Assembly: GCF_010868145.1 (NCBI RefSeq)
Contig: NZ_JAAGUY010000010.1
Span: forward strand, 1 to 64,000
Length of the DNA stretch: 64,000 bases
Direction: 5' to 3'
Source: Nocardia cyriacigeorgica
GTDB taxonomy: Bacteria > Actinomycetota > Actinomycetes > Mycobacteriales > Mycobacteriaceae
Below the pieces are notes generated by a model. The model did not search any database and had not been told where the DNA came from. It worked only from the letters and a program-made list of their open reading frames with translations. Of the stretch, positions 36,981 to 47,470 are shown in pieces (the stretch's first letter is position 1; each line of letters begins with the position of its first letter). Both the position numbers and the translations under genes were made by a program.

Positions 36981-38507
36981 TCAGACTGCCGTTTCACGAC
37001 GCCAGGGGTGGCGGGCGGTGTCGGGCGCGGCGCGGGTCTCGTCCCGGAAAGTGTCGTAGAAGGTGTAGCCGAGCGAGTACTCCTTGGCGTGGTACATCGC
37101 CGAATCCGCCTCGCGGAGCAGGTCGTAGATATCGGCTTCCGCGGCGCGCGGCCCACTACAGGCCAGGCCGATGCTCGCGGTGATCGGTACCTCACCCGTG
37201 CTGAGTTCGAACGGGCGGATGAAGGTGCCGAGCAGCCGTTTCGCCAAGCCTTCGGCTTCCTGCCGGTCCAGTGGGGCCAGCACGACGAATTCGTCGCCGC
37301 CGTAGCGTGCCACCACGTCGTCGCGCCGCACCGCACGGCGGATCCGCGAGGCCGCATTGGCAATGAGTTCGTCGCCGACGGCGTGGCCGTAGCTGTCGTT
37401 GATCATCTTGAACCCGTCCAGATCGATGAACAGCAGGCACAGCGGACGTTCGGCCCAATGGGTGCGATTGCGCGACAGCGCGCGCAGCAGCGCCGCACGG
37501 TTCAGCAGGCCGGTGAGCATGTCGTGGTCGGCCTGGTACTGGGCGCGTTTCTCGCTGCGGGCGCTGCGCACGATGGCGCGTTCACTGCGCACCAGCACCC
37601 CGATCAGCAGCAGGGCGCACAACGACGACACCACCACCCGGTCCACCGTGCCGAGCCGGGAACCGACCACTGGGATCAGCGACGCGACGATCAGCGCGAC
37701 GGCGATGAAGCTGGCCCGCTGCCGCGAATGATGTGGATGGATCGGATGCGGCGCCCCAAGTGATGTCATGGTTGGATGCAGGGCGGCGATCCCGACCAGG
37801 GTGTATGCCATCAGCAAGGGTGCGAGCAGGACATCGCGGGCGGCAACCGGGGTGCCCGCGACCTCCAGGTTGTAGCCGAGATCGCCGAGCAGGGCCAGTA
37901 GCAATCCGCCGTGCAGCAGCCGCAGCGATGTCTCGGAGCGGGTGGTTGTGGCCACCGAATAGGCGACCAGTGCCAACAGCAACGCGTCGAGGATCGGATA
38001 GATCGCCGTCGCCACGGCATGACCGAGATGGCCGTCGGTGCGTAGCGCGGGCGAGATGAGGAAGGTCCACGACGCCAGCAGCGCACCAAGCCCTATCAAC
38101 GCCGAGTCGAGCAACAGGTCGTAATCGGTGTGAATCTGCCGGGGGCGTAGCCAGCACACGGCGGCCACTCCGATGCCGATATAGCCGCCGAGAGTGAAGA
38201 TGTCCTCGAGGGGGCGAGTGGATGCGTCGGCGAAATCGCGGAGCCCGATTCCCGCGGCGAACAGCACCGCCGACGCCGACAGTAGGTACCACGGCAGCGG
38301 CCGTTGCGGGCGGTGCCGGTGGAGGCCCGCGCCGATCATGGTGAGCGCGCCCGCGACGACAAGGGTCATCGTCGACAGTGATAGTGGGGGCGAATCGATC
38401 AGAGTTTGTAGCACGATCGCGACGATCGCGACGCCGGGGACGAACCTGATCCACCGATGTCCGAAGTGCGATCGCCCACCCGCCGACTGCTCTCCGGTGA
38501 GTTCCAT
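36981..38507 (-). CDS. Membrane-anchored GGDEF diguanylate cyclase
   Basis: A 508-residue protein with about eight to nine membrane helices (residues 25-310) and a C-terminal GGDEF domain (about 325-490). The domain begins at DHDMLTGLLNR and has an intact catalytic GGDEF loop at 403-407 within YGGDEF, plus the metal-binding FIDLDGFKMINDSYGH. It is predicted to make cyclic di-GMP in response to a membrane-sensed signal; no EAL domain is attached. The ATG overlaps the stop of the GNAT-like gene by one base, so it is the last gene of a three-gene unit with the arginine decarboxylase. A polypurine GGGGGG acts as ribosome site. Confidence 0.88.
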   Translation of the reverse strand: MELTGEQSAGGRSHFGHRWIRFVPGVAIVAIVLQTLIDSPPLSLSTMTLVVAGALTMIGAGLHRHRPQRPLPWYLLSASAVLFAAGIGLRDFADASTRPLEDIFTLGGYIGIGVAAVCWLRPRQIHTDYDLLLDSALIGLGALLASWTFLISPALRTDGHLGHAVATAIYPILDALLLALVAYSVATTTRSETSLRLLHGGLLLALLGDLGYNLEVAGTPVAARDVLLAPLLMAYTLVGIAALHPTMTSLGAPHPIHPHHSRQRASFIAVALIVASLIPVVGSRLGTVDRVVVSSLCALLLIGVLVRSERAIVRSARSEKRAQYQADHDMLTGLLNRAALLRALSRNRTHWAERPLCLLFIDLDGFKMINDSYGHAVGDELIANAASRIRRAVRRDDVVARYGGDEFVVLAPLDRQEAEGLAKRLLGTFIRPFELSTGEVPITASIGLACSGPRAAEADIYDLLREADSAMYHAKEYSLGYTFYDTFRDETRAAPDTARHPWRRETAV

Positions 38508-39076
38508 CAGCCCCCCTTCATCGCTCCCGTTCCGATGAATCGGGCCGCGTAGTAGGTCTGGGAATCCTCAACTGCTACTTCGACGTCTGCCTGCTCCTCG
38601 AGCACCGCGCGGATGCCGTCGGCGAAGGAGAACCGAGTGTTGTTGTACGAGCAGATGTCCCAGCCGACCGTGGCACGTTCGGCCACGAGAACTCGGACAA
38701 CTGATTCGATCATGACATGGAACGCGGCACCCTGTCGCGCACTTGGCGCAACAAGGGTGAAACCCGCATAGTAGATCGCCTCACGGGCCGCGTGTTCCGG
38801 ATATCGCGCACTGAAATACTCGGGACTGATCCACGGCACCGTCTCCAGATGCCTGGTCAGCGTCGTGACACCAACGGGTTCGCCGGTACCGGTGCGCGCG
38901 ACGTATTTGAGCACCCGTGAGTCGCTCATTTCGGCCAGGAATTCCTCGCGATGCAGCACCTGCCTGGCCGCGGCCTTGGCCCGCAGCGCGCCGAAAGCCT
39001 GCTCGTAGAGTCCGTGGAACAACTCGACGGATTCGCCGTCGATCGTGGTCTCGACCGTCACGTGTAGGTCGTTCAT
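38507..39076 (-). CDS. GNAT-like acyltransferase, coupled to arginine decarboxylase
   Basis: A 189-residue soluble protein that looks like a GNAT-fold acyltransferase: central strands VLKYVARTGTGEPVGVTTL and IYYAGFTLVAPSARQGAAF, the latter in the position of the acetyl-CoA binding loop, though without the classical Q/RxxGxG/A. Specificity is unknown. Its ATG overlaps the decarboxylase stop (ATGA) and its stop shares a base with the GGDEF start. Coupling to an enzyme that would make agmatine suggests, as inference only, that the acyl acceptor is agmatine or a related amine. Confidence 0.65.
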   Translation of the reverse strand: MNDLHVTVETTIDGESVELFHGLYEQAFGALRAKAAARQVLHREEFLAEMSDSRVLKYVARTGTGEPVGVTTLTRHLETVPWISPEYFSARYPEHAAREAIYYAGFTLVAPSARQGAAFHVMIESVVRVLVAERATVGWDICSYNNTRFSFADGIRAVLEEQADVEVAVEDSQTYYAARFIGTGAMKGG

Positions 39077-39639
39077 AGTCGGTCCCAGCCGGTCGCGCCG
39101 AAGGCGGCAAGGACTACCGCGCAGGCCGGCCGACCCTCGGATCGAGTTTCGGTGGTGTGCAACCGAACCGGTCCGAAGTCGCCGCAACGCTGATCGGTCA
39201 TATCGGCCAGGCTGGCCCGGACAAGGTGTTCGACCTCAACGGCCGTTGCGGCCTCGTGCTCGACGAACAGGCCAGCGCCGTCGGCGCGCATGGTCCAGCC
39301 GATTCCCGCCGCGGCACACTCGCCAGCGGTATGCGCGTGTCCGACGGCGTACACGCAATAGAGACGGTCGCCCCAGCGGACGGGTGTGTTGATGCGCTCC
39401 GATCGCTCGAGCCGTGCGCCCGGCGGAATCACCGACGAGAGCCGGATCAAGTTGGCCTCGCCGACGCCGAGCTCACACAGGGCGGCGTCGAAGGCGGAAA
39501 GGGCGGTGGATCCGGTGCCGGTGGCGGCAGCGATCTCGATGGTCAGCGCTGCCTCGCGGCGTTGCTGGGCGAGGCGCAGCCGTGGTGGTCGAGGCAGGCG
39601 CATACGGCGTCGGGCTATGTCGATCACGGAGCTCCCCAT
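39073..39639 (-). CDS. Pyruvoyl-dependent arginine decarboxylase (PvlArgDC)
   Basis: A 188-residue proenzyme of the pyruvoyl arginine decarboxylase family. The core starts at LTIEIAAATGTGSTALSAFDAAL (33-55, conserved N-terminus) and contains the self-cleavage site NLIRLSSVIPPGA. Cleavage between Ser68 and Ser69 would create the pyruvoyl group. ARLERSERINTPVRWGDRLYCVYA and the Glu-rich GLFVEHEA segment are also family features. It converts arginine to agmatine and CO2. It carries about 32 extra basic residues before the usual start, so a downstream start is possible, though ATG 39639 was kept. It heads an overlapping operon with GNAT-like and GGDEF genes. Confidence 0.85.
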   Translation of the reverse strand: MGSSVIDIARRRMRLPRPPRLRLAQQRREAALTIEIAAATGTGSTALSAFDAALCELGVGEANLIRLSSVIPPGARLERSERINTPVRWGDRLYCVYAVGHAHTAGECAAAGIGWTMRADGAGLFVEHEAATAVEVEHLVRASLADMTDQRCGDFGPVRLHTTETRSEGRPACAVVLAAFGATGWDRL

Positions 39640-39762
39640 GCGGCCGGGCCCGCGACGCGCGGGCGGTCATCCCTTCGGACCGAGCGTGACCCACGATCGC
39701 CCATTGCGCATCGTGCCGCGGCGAAACCACTGCTCGCGCGGCGTGTCTCGTAGGGTGGGGAG

Positions 39763-40905
<1,143 letters not shown>

Positions 40906-40977
40906 TCGTCGGCCCGATCGGTCGAAAGTAGTCTCGCCACACAGCGCTCTGGTATTCGGGCGAGTGCCGAAGCAATT

Positions 40978-41023
40978 GTTACCGGAGAGTATTTTGTCTT
41001 GTTACCGGAAAGTATTGTGTCGC
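40978..41023 (+). repeat. Tandem 23-bp direct repeat upstream of membrane protein gene
   Basis: Two head-to-tail copies beginning GTTACCGGA (40978-41000 and 41001-41023) match at 19 of 23 positions, with one copy per 23 bp, about two helical turns. It lies in the 273-bp gap between galK and the membrane-protein gene and may be a paired activator site. Confidence 0.55.
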
Positions 41024-41178
41024 AGCTCTCTTCGTGACGCACATCATTTGACCTGCGGATCTGATGGTCTAGTCTGTTGAGTGTCGACGATGACAAGGGC
41101 ATATCGGGGACGTGACTCAGGTCTCCGAATTCGCGATAAACCGGAATCAGTAGATCCGAAGGTTGAATTCAAAACACA

Positions 41179-42201
41179 ATGGAAAACGCACCCCACGGGC
41201 AAGTCGACAATCTCGCACAGCACGGCTTCGAAAGCCGATCCGTTTGGCAATGCTGGGCCATCACAGCGCTGAGTCTTCTCACGCTCGTACTGCTGTTCCA
41301 ACCCTGGGTGTCGGCCTCGGGCCCGTATGGTGACGTGCACACCAACGCTTTCGGTCAACTCGACGGCTCCGTTCCCGCGCTCCGCATCTACGGACAGCCG
41401 GTCGTCTCCATCAGCGAGTGGCTGGGCATGCTCATCGGTGTGACCGCGGTAGCCGCCTTGTTCGGGGCGCAGCTGCATCGGATGATCGGTGTCGGACGGG
41501 TGTTGGCGATTGGTCCCGCTCTGGCAAACGCCGTATTCGTCCCGGCGACCCTGTTGTACCTCAATGGGAAGGCGCCGGAGCTCAAAGACATGACCAACGA
41601 TCGCGACAAGCTGAGGGAAACGCTCGGCAGCGTCCTGAAGAGTGTCTTCGGCGGCGGCGCGGAACCGAGCGTCGATACGGCACAGAAGGCAGCGACCGCC
41701 GCCTTGACAAATCAGGCACTGCTCTGCGGTCTCATCGTTGCGATCACCGCCGCGATCGCCGTGAGTATGCGGAATCGGATCCGTTCGGCCGACAGCGATG
41801 CCGGCTCACTGGACGAGGTTCCGGTCCCGCCCGCGGCCGACGAGGTCCCGAGCAGCGCCCATGATGGCGACGACGCCATGAAGCGCGAACTCGAACTCGA
41901 ACACGTGCTGCATCAGATTGCTGAACTGCTCGACCGGAACGAGGTCGAAGACGACAAGCAGAACGAGTCCATCGAGGTCGGCCAGCAACGCCTGTTGCCT
42001 CGGGGCGAGCGACCCCACCGCAACGACACCCCGTCGAGGCGGTCGCGCCGCGACCGGCCTTCTCGCCCGCAAACGACGAGCTCGGCATCCGACAAGCCGC
42101 AGTCCGCACGCTGGGCTGCTGCCTCTCGAAGCGGTCGGCTGGCCACCCTGTCGCATTCATCCCCCGCCCCCCTTTTCCACCGCCAACGCTCACGCGGGTG
42201 A
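41179..42201 (+). CDS. Four-helix membrane protein with charged cytoplasmic tail
   Basis: A 340-residue protein not recognised as a known family. It has four predicted membrane helices (about residues 25-45, 75-100, 105-125 and 175-195) around an extracytoplasmic segment, then an acidic linker and a heptad-like stretch (KRELELEHVLHQIAELLDRNE) and a basic, Ser/Arg-rich tail of about 80 residues. The tail's low complexity suggests disorder. The ATG at 41179 lacks a strong ribosome site. A tandem direct repeat lies upstream and a strong bidirectional terminator downstream. Function unknown. Confidence 0.65.
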   Translation: MENAPHGQVDNLAQHGFESRSVWQCWAITALSLLTLVLLFQPWVSASGPYGDVHTNAFGQLDGSVPALRIYGQPVVSISEWLGMLIGVTAVAALFGAQLHRMIGVGRVLAIGPALANAVFVPATLLYLNGKAPELKDMTNDRDKLRETLGSVLKSVFGGGAEPSVDTAQKAATAALTNQALLCGLIVAITAAIAVSMRNRIRSADSDAGSLDEVPVPPAADEVPSSAHDGDDAMKRELELEHVLHQIAELLDRNEVEDDKQNESIEVGQQRLLPRGERPHRNDTPSRRSRRDRPSRPQTTSSASDKPQSARWAAASRSGRLATLSHSSPAPLFHRQRSRG

Positions 42202-42261
42202 ACCTCGGCTGAGGTCCGGGTTCCCGTCGCGCAGGGAGCGTTGACCGCCGGGTGATCGACG

Positions 42262-42296
42262 ACCGTGTCCCAGGGAGAATCTCCCTGGGACGCGGT
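42262..42296. terminator. Bidirectional terminator between convergent genes
   Basis: An 11-bp perfect stem GTCCCAGGGAG (42267-42277) with CTCCCTGGGAC (42281-42291) and a 3-nt loop, extended outward by a further 4 bp after one mismatch. It serves the convergent genes ending at 42201 and 42306. Confidence 0.85.
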
Positions 42297-42305
42297 CGTG
42301 TCAGA

Positions 42306-43007
42306 TCACTTGGCCGGGAACGGCGAGTTGATCGTGGTGACGTACTGGATCGCCGCGCCGATCGCCACCGGAGCCGTGATGAAGATCTGGCCGACGACCG
42401 CGCCTAGGCTGCCGACGGCTAGGACGCCGCCGATGCAGCCGATCGCGGCGGCGGGGATGAAGGGGCCGAAGAGACCGACGATGGTGGCGGAGGCGATGGT
42501 GGCGCCTGCGATGCCGCCGAGCACGCAGCCGACTGCGGCGCCGCCGATTCCGCCGAGGAGGGTGGCGATGCTGGCGCCGTAGCCGACAGTGCTGGTCATT
42601 CGGCTCCAGGCGTCCTTCTCGCGGTCGTACTCCGATTTGTAGTTGGCCTTGTCCTCGAATGGCAGGGCGGCGGGGCGGTAGCTGGCGTGGGCGAGATCGA
42701 ACTGCGGGGTGAGAGTGGCGGTGCGGCCGGAGAGCTCGGCGGCGATCGGGAACTCGAAGTCATCTACCCGGAAGGTCAGCGGCGTGCCCGCGAGCTCGGT
42801 TCCGTTGGGCGCCTTCACTTTCAGCACCTGATCTTCGACCACAAGGGAGCCTGCGTCGGTGCTGATGATGCTAGAGGTTTCGGTGGCCGTCGCCGTGAAA
42901 CCCACCGCCTCCGGTTCCGGTGTTGGTGCGGCCTGAGCGGTTGCCGCGGTAAGGCCGAAGACAGTGGTCGCGGCGACGGTCAGCAGGGCGAGCTGATTGA
43001 TCTTCAT
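42306..43007 (-). CDS. Secreted or membrane-tethered protein with glycine-zipper hydrophobic region
   Basis: A 233-residue protein with a signal peptide (about 1-26, ending AQA), a beta-rich N-terminal half (VEDQVLKVKAPNGTELAG; PLTFRVDDFEFPIAAEL) and a C-terminal half of closely packed Gly/Ala-rich hydrophobic stretches (GGIGGAAVGCVLGGIAGATI; FIPAAAIGCIGG), as in many Nocardia and Rhodococcus small secreted proteins of unknown role. The pattern suggests membrane insertion or pore-like packing. The start at 43007 is set by the signal peptide; the ribosome site is weak. Confidence 0.7.
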   Translation of the reverse strand: MKINQLALLTVAATTVFGLTAATAQAAPTPEPEAVGFTATATETSSIISTDAGSLVVEDQVLKVKAPNGTELAGTPLTFRVDDFEFPIAAELSGRTATLTPQFDLAHASYRPAALPFEDKANYKSEYDREKDAWSRMTSTVGYGASIATLLGGIGGAAVGCVLGGIAGATIASATIVGLFGPFIPAAAIGCIGGVLAVGSLGAVVGQIFITAPVAIGAAIQYVTTINSPFPAK

Positions 43008-43209
43008 GGGGGATTCGTTCCTTGTCATGGGTGTGGAGATGGGAATGGAGCTCCGGCCGAACATGGCCCAGGGGAGGGGAATCCGCGTCGTGGCGGTGCA
43101 GCCGCTGCCGAGTGGGCAGACGCGTGCATCGACGCAGTTCAGCGCACGGCGAAGCCAGGCCCACGTCGGTCGCGGGCCCGAGTGTTGTGTGGTTGTACGG
43201 AGGCTAGGG

Positions 43210-44661
43210 CTATGCGGTAGCGCGGTTCCGGACGAAGCCGATGACGACATCGACCACCAGGAATCCGAGCAGACTCACTCCGATCAGCGGTGCGAACCAG
43301 CCGATCAGCACCGTGACCGCAACCAGCGGCACGATCAGCACCAACGGACTACGCCGCAACCAACCGCGCTGCGGCGGCTTGCCGACAGCGAATGTTCCGT
43401 CATCGCGGGTCGGGCGCCGCCACCACAGCAGGTAGCCGCGCACGATCACCGTGATCAGGCCGATCATCACCGCCAGCAGCAGCACTTGGTTGATCAGCCC
43501 GAACATCAGTCCCATATGGAACTGGATGCCCCAGTTCGACAGCTTCGCCATGAGCGGCCAGTCGGCGTAGGGCAGCCGTGCGGTGATCGAACCGGTGGCG
43601 CCGTCGACCGCTACGGCGTCGACCGAGTACGTCCCCGGCATGCGCCGTTCTTTGATCGAGAATGCCGTGGAGTCGTCGGCGGGAATCGCGATCTCGACCG
43701 GCTGGTCGATCCCCGCCGCACGTGCCGCCTCGACCACTCGATCGAGCTGCGCGACCCGGTCGCCGGTGTCACCGATGGGCATGGCCGCCGAACCACCGTG
43801 ATGGTGGTCGCCGCCGGCGTGGGTCGCCGGTGCGTCCGAGCCCGGCAGCGTGGTGCTGACCGCGGGTGTGGTCCAGCTGAGGTTCTCGCGCAGTGCGGTG
43901 ATGTTCTCGCCGGCATAGGTCGACCAGGTCATCCCGGTCGCCGACAGCAGCAAGATCACCGGCAGAATCCAGAAACCGACCGCACCATGCCAATTCAGGG
44001 TGCGTCCACGTCCGTTTCCGGAACGATCCGGCCGCAGCAGCCAGCCCGCGGAGTTGCGGTTGCGCCGAGCCCGTACGCGGCGGATCCACAGCAGCAGACC
44101 GGCCAGCGCGATCACCCACAGCCATGACGCGGCCAGCTCGCTGTAGAGCCTGCCGGGTTCGCCTAGGTGCAGGTCGCGGTGCAGCCGGTCGATCCAGGTG
44201 CGCATGGGCAGCGCGCCGGAACTGCCGTAGACCACGGATTCGCCGACCGGCGTTGCGGTCGCCGGGTCGACGAACACCGCGTGCCGTTCGGAATCACCGA
44301 GGGTCGGATCGTTGAAGATCACCCGGGTGGTGTCGCCGGATTCCGGTGCGGGTGCGACAGCGACCAGCGCCAGATCGGGGCGGGTGGCGATGGCGGCATC
44401 GACCTGGGCCGAGATCGGTTGCGCGGGCCCGGAGGAATCGACGTGCAGCAGATCGCGGCTGACGATCGACTCCAGCGTCGGCGAGATCGCGTACAGCGCG
44501 CCGGTGATTGCGGCGATCAAGATGAACGGCCCGACGAAGACGCCGGCATAGAAATGCAGCCGCAACGCCAATGCGCGCGCGGCGGCGCCCACGCCGGACC
44601 GTCGTGGTCCGGGTGGGGGAGCGGACTCCCGCTGCGGAGTCTCGATATCAGTGGTACTCAT
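43210..44661 (-). CDS. PepSY-associated membrane protein
   Basis: A 483-residue protein of the PepSY_TM family: four to five membrane helices (about 35-60, 175-200, 225-250, 375-400, 435-475) with RLHFYAGVFVGPFILIAAITG at the first helix, the LHRDLHLG segment before the second, and a His-rich extracytoplasmic loop (GGDHHHGG near 290). Such proteins are encoded near metal or siderophore uptake genes and some act as membrane ferric reductases, but the function here is not established. It is 15 kb from the metallophore operon and no Zur-type site is seen upstream. The ATG is at 44661. Confidence 0.82.
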   Translation of the reverse strand: MSTTDIETPQRESAPPPGPRRSGVGAAARALALRLHFYAGVFVGPFILIAAITGALYAISPTLESIVSRDLLHVDSSGPAQPISAQVDAAIATRPDLALVAVAPAPESGDTTRVIFNDPTLGDSERHAVFVDPATATPVGESVVYGSSGALPMRTWIDRLHRDLHLGEPGRLYSELAASWLWVIALAGLLLWIRRVRARRNRNSAGWLLRPDRSGNGRGRTLNWHGAVGFWILPVILLLSATGMTWSTYAGENITALRENLSWTTPAVSTTLPGSDAPATHAGGDHHHGGSAAMPIGDTGDRVAQLDRVVEAARAAGIDQPVEIAIPADDSTAFSIKERRMPGTYSVDAVAVDGATGSITARLPYADWPLMAKLSNWGIQFHMGLMFGLINQVLLLAVMIGLITVIVRGYLLWWRRPTRDDGTFAVGKPPQRGWLRRSPLVLIVPLVAVTVLIGWFAPLIGVSLLGFLVVDVVIGFVRNRATA

Positions 44662-44970
44662 CGTTGTTCGATTACGTCCTGGTGAGAGACGCCCGGCCGT
44701 CGACGGTCACCGCCGGGTTCGACAAACCACGGTGTCGGCGACAGCTCGAATGAATGGGCGCGAAATGGGACCCGGACGCGGCAACGCGGTGACGTACGAC
44801 GCCAACGCGTGAACGGTCGCCGAAGGAATTCGGCACGACCAGAAGACGCGTAGCGCGCGCGAGCGAACAGAAACGCGGAGTACGCGCGGTGCGGCACGAC
44901 GTGCGTGCGACGAAACGACATGAACCGCGCAGCACGACGCGAACAGCTGTCGCGTCCGGGTGAGATGAAC
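44662..44970. other. 309-bp region without a recognisable gene
   Basis: No frame in this stretch has a credible product. It must hold the promoter of the PepSY gene on the minus strand. No clear palindrome or known operator was seen. It is rich in short CGCG/GCGC repeats. Confidence 0.5.
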
Positions 44971-45534
44971 TCAGAGGCGAACAGCCGACGGCGGACCGCG
45001 AGTGCGGGTGGATTCGCCCGCGAGCACCCACAGGATGACGCGATCACGATGGCTGGTGCGCAGCGGCGCGGGCCCGGCGATGGCGGGCGGGTGATACCGC
45101 ACGGGCAGCACACGGGCCAGGGCCGAGCCGCCGATCCGGTAGGCGAATTCCGTGCCCCGAATGACAACGGCCGCCACCACGACGGCAACGAGGTGCGCCG
45201 CGATCATCGCGGGTGTCAGCTGGAGGTCACCGTGATGTAGATGTCCGGAACCCCAGCCCATGCAGAGGTGGCCGAGTAGCTGACCGGCCGCGAGGACGGC
45301 GACGAGTCCCGCCGATCCGGTCCGCAACGGCGCGAGCCCCGCGACCAACGCGCCGATGACAGCGGAGGCGGCGATGAGCAGAGTCAGCGTGCTGCTACTC
45401 GGTGCCATCCCACCGGAGGCCCAGCCGTGCGCGGCCACCGAAACAGCCCCCGACAACGATCCGGCCGCCCCACCGCGCAGCTGCGCGATACCGCTGCGGT
45501 CATCCGCAGAGGGTCGGCCGAACCTGATAATCAC
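44971..45534 (-). CDS. Small membrane protein with His-rich loop
   Basis: A 187-residue protein with about four hydrophobic helices (roughly 45-65, 70-90, 105-125) and a short His-rich loop, GWGSGHLHHGDLQLTP. It is not assigned to a family. The orientation matches the PepSY gene downstream, and the combination of His-rich membrane proteins hints at copper or another metal, which is inference. GTG 45534 is used as start; the Arg-rich C-terminus after residue 140 is cytoplasmic in most topologies. Confidence 0.55.
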   Translation of the reverse strand: MIIRFGRPSADDRSGIAQLRGGAAGSLSGAVSVAAHGWASGGMAPSSSTLTLLIAASAVIGALVAGLAPLRTGSAGLVAVLAAGQLLGHLCMGWGSGHLHHGDLQLTPAMIAAHLVAVVVAAVVIRGTEFAYRIGGSALARVLPVRYHPPAIAGPAPLRTSHRDRVILWVLAGESTRTRGPPSAVRL

Positions 45535-45644
45535 CCGCCGATGATAGCCGAGGCATATTCATCCGATGTCTGCCAAGGCGATCCCGGAAAATGCCTGGTG
45601 GCGGGATGCCGGGACCCCGATCGGCGCGGGTCCCGGCTCCGTTG

Positions 45645-47294
45645 TCATTCCGCGTCGACGTCCATCTCGACCAGCGGCTTACGCAGCAGCTTGCCGGTGG
45701 CGTTGCGCGGCAGTTCGTCGAGGAAGATGACCTCGCGCGGCACCTTGTAGCGGGCCAGGTTCTCCTTGACGTAGTCCTTGATCTCCTGGACGTCGCGCGC
45801 GGAGTCTGGTCCGGGCACGATGAAGGCGCGCAGCCGCTTGCCGAACTCACGGTCGTCGACACCGACGACGGCCGCCTCCAGCACATCGGTGCGGTTGGAC
45901 AGCAGGTGCTCGACCTCCTGCGGGAAGACATTCTCCCCGCCGGAGACGATCATGTCGTCGTCGCGGCCGTCGATGAACAGCAGGCCGTCGACGTCGAAAT
46001 GGCCCACGTCGCCGCTGGACATCATGCCGTCCACCCGCTCCTTGGTGCGGCCATCGGTGTAGGCGCGGAAGCCGTGCGCGTTCTCGATGAAGATCGTGCC
46101 GGTGACGTCCGGCTCGGTGATCAGCTTGCGGTTCTCGTCGTACAGCGCGATCCGGATACCGGCGGGCGGCCGGCCCGCCGTGCTTGGCGCTTTGCGCATA
46201 TCCTGCGGCGTCGCCACCGTGATCACGGCACATTCGGTGGAGCCGTAGAGGTTGTAGAGCACGTCGCCGAAGTATTCGGCGGTGCGCACCACGACGTCCG
46301 GCGGAATCGCCGAACCCGCCGCGAAGATCACCCGCAGAGTCGACATGTCGTATTTGGCGAGCACATCGGCGGGCAGGTCGAGCATCCGTTGCAGCATCGT
46401 CGGCACCACGACCAGCGAATCCGCGCGCTGGGAGACGATATTGGCCAGCGTCAGCTCGGGATCGAAACGCCGCTGCTGGAAGATCACCCGGTTGCCGAGG
46501 GCGAGACCGAGGGTGAACTGCGAGAGGCCGGTGCCATGGAAGATCGGCGCCGCCATCACCATGGTGCCGTTCTTGGGCAGCGGTACCCGGTCGAGGAACT
46601 GGGCCGACATGAACGGGCTGACCCGGTCGCGGGGTGCGCCCTTCGGGGTGCCGGTGGTGCCGCTGGTGAGGATCACCATGCCGCCGGGCTTGGCCGGGGC
46701 GGGCACGGCCTCGGTGGAGCGGCCCGCGGACAGTGATTCGATCGTCGCGATGGCGGCATCGGCGCCGTCCTTCTCGTCGACCCAGGTCAGCACTCGCGGA
46801 ATATCGGCGGGGATGGCGCTCATCAGGTCGAAGAATTCGCTGTCGTGCAGCACCGCCTTGATCTTCTCGCGGGCGGCGACATCGGCGAACTGCGGCTTGG
46901 CGAAGCCGGTGTTCATCAGGACGGCGCGGACACCGAGTTTGCCGGTGGCCAGCAGGCTCAGCACCATGCCGCGATGGTCGCGGGCCAGCACCGCGACGAC
47001 ATCGCCCTGGCCGATGCCCTGCGCGGACAGGCCGCGGGCGAAGGCGTTGGACAGCTCGTCGAGCTGGCCGAAGGTGAGTTCGCCCTGTTCGTCGACGATC
47101 GCCGGGGACTGCGGCCTGGTCTGCGCGGCATGCATGACGACGCCGGCGAACGGACCGTACTTGCGCATGTTGTAGAACGAGCGGGCCCCGTGATCGAGGC
47201 GCAGCGGGTTGAACAACCCGCGCTTGACCATGACATTCACGCCGAGGGCGAGGTCACGTGCCTTGCGGACGGGGGCGGGGGTCGACAGAGACAT
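45645..47294 (-). CDS. Long-chain acyl-CoA synthetase (FadD-type) A
   Basis: A 549-residue ANL ligase with LTSGTTGTPKGAPR (P-loop), YGSTECAV, the SSGDVGHFD hinge region, GGENVFPQEVE and the catalytic Lys in NATGKLLRK. It also carries the segment VLMNTGFAKPQF, shared with its upstream neighbour and with mycobacterial FadD2/FadD12-like enzymes. It should make acyl-CoA from medium- or long-chain acids. The ATG at 47294 has GGAAGG upstream. It lies 176 bp downstream of a paralogue on the same strand, but a strong terminator between them suggests separate transcription. Confidence 0.88.
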   Translation of the reverse strand: MSLSTPAPVRKARDLALGVNVMVKRGLFNPLRLDHGARSFYNMRKYGPFAGVVMHAAQTRPQSPAIVDEQGELTFGQLDELSNAFARGLSAQGIGQGDVVAVLARDHRGMVLSLLATGKLGVRAVLMNTGFAKPQFADVAAREKIKAVLHDSEFFDLMSAIPADIPRVLTWVDEKDGADAAIATIESLSAGRSTEAVPAPAKPGGMVILTSGTTGTPKGAPRDRVSPFMSAQFLDRVPLPKNGTMVMAAPIFHGTGLSQFTLGLALGNRVIFQQRRFDPELTLANIVSQRADSLVVVPTMLQRMLDLPADVLAKYDMSTLRVIFAAGSAIPPDVVVRTAEYFGDVLYNLYGSTECAVITVATPQDMRKAPSTAGRPPAGIRIALYDENRKLITEPDVTGTIFIENAHGFRAYTDGRTKERVDGMMSSGDVGHFDVDGLLFIDGRDDDMIVSGGENVFPQEVEHLLSNRTDVLEAAVVGVDDREFGKRLRAFIVPGPDSARDVQEIKDYVKENLARYKVPREVIFLDELPRNATGKLLRKPLVEMDVDAE

Positions 47295-47423
47295 GCGACA
47301 ACAACCTTCCGCGATCCAGCCACCGTGACCGGCGATGGTGTGGATCGCAACCTCGAGATCCAGTGCTGGTGCTAACAATAGCAAGCATTACTGGCGAGTA
47401 GTGGCGCTCGTCTCAGGAACGCC

Positions 47424-47459
47424 GATGCCGGGGTCGATGTCCACCTCGACCCCGGCATC
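47424..47459 (-). terminator. Intrinsic-type terminator between the two fadD genes
   Basis: A 14-bp perfect stem GATGCCGGGGTCGA (47424-47437) with its inverted copy at 47446-47459 and an 8-nt loop, 11 bp beyond the stop of the upstream fadD gene on the minus strand. Confidence 0.85.
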
Positions 47460-47470
47460 AGCGCATGCGA

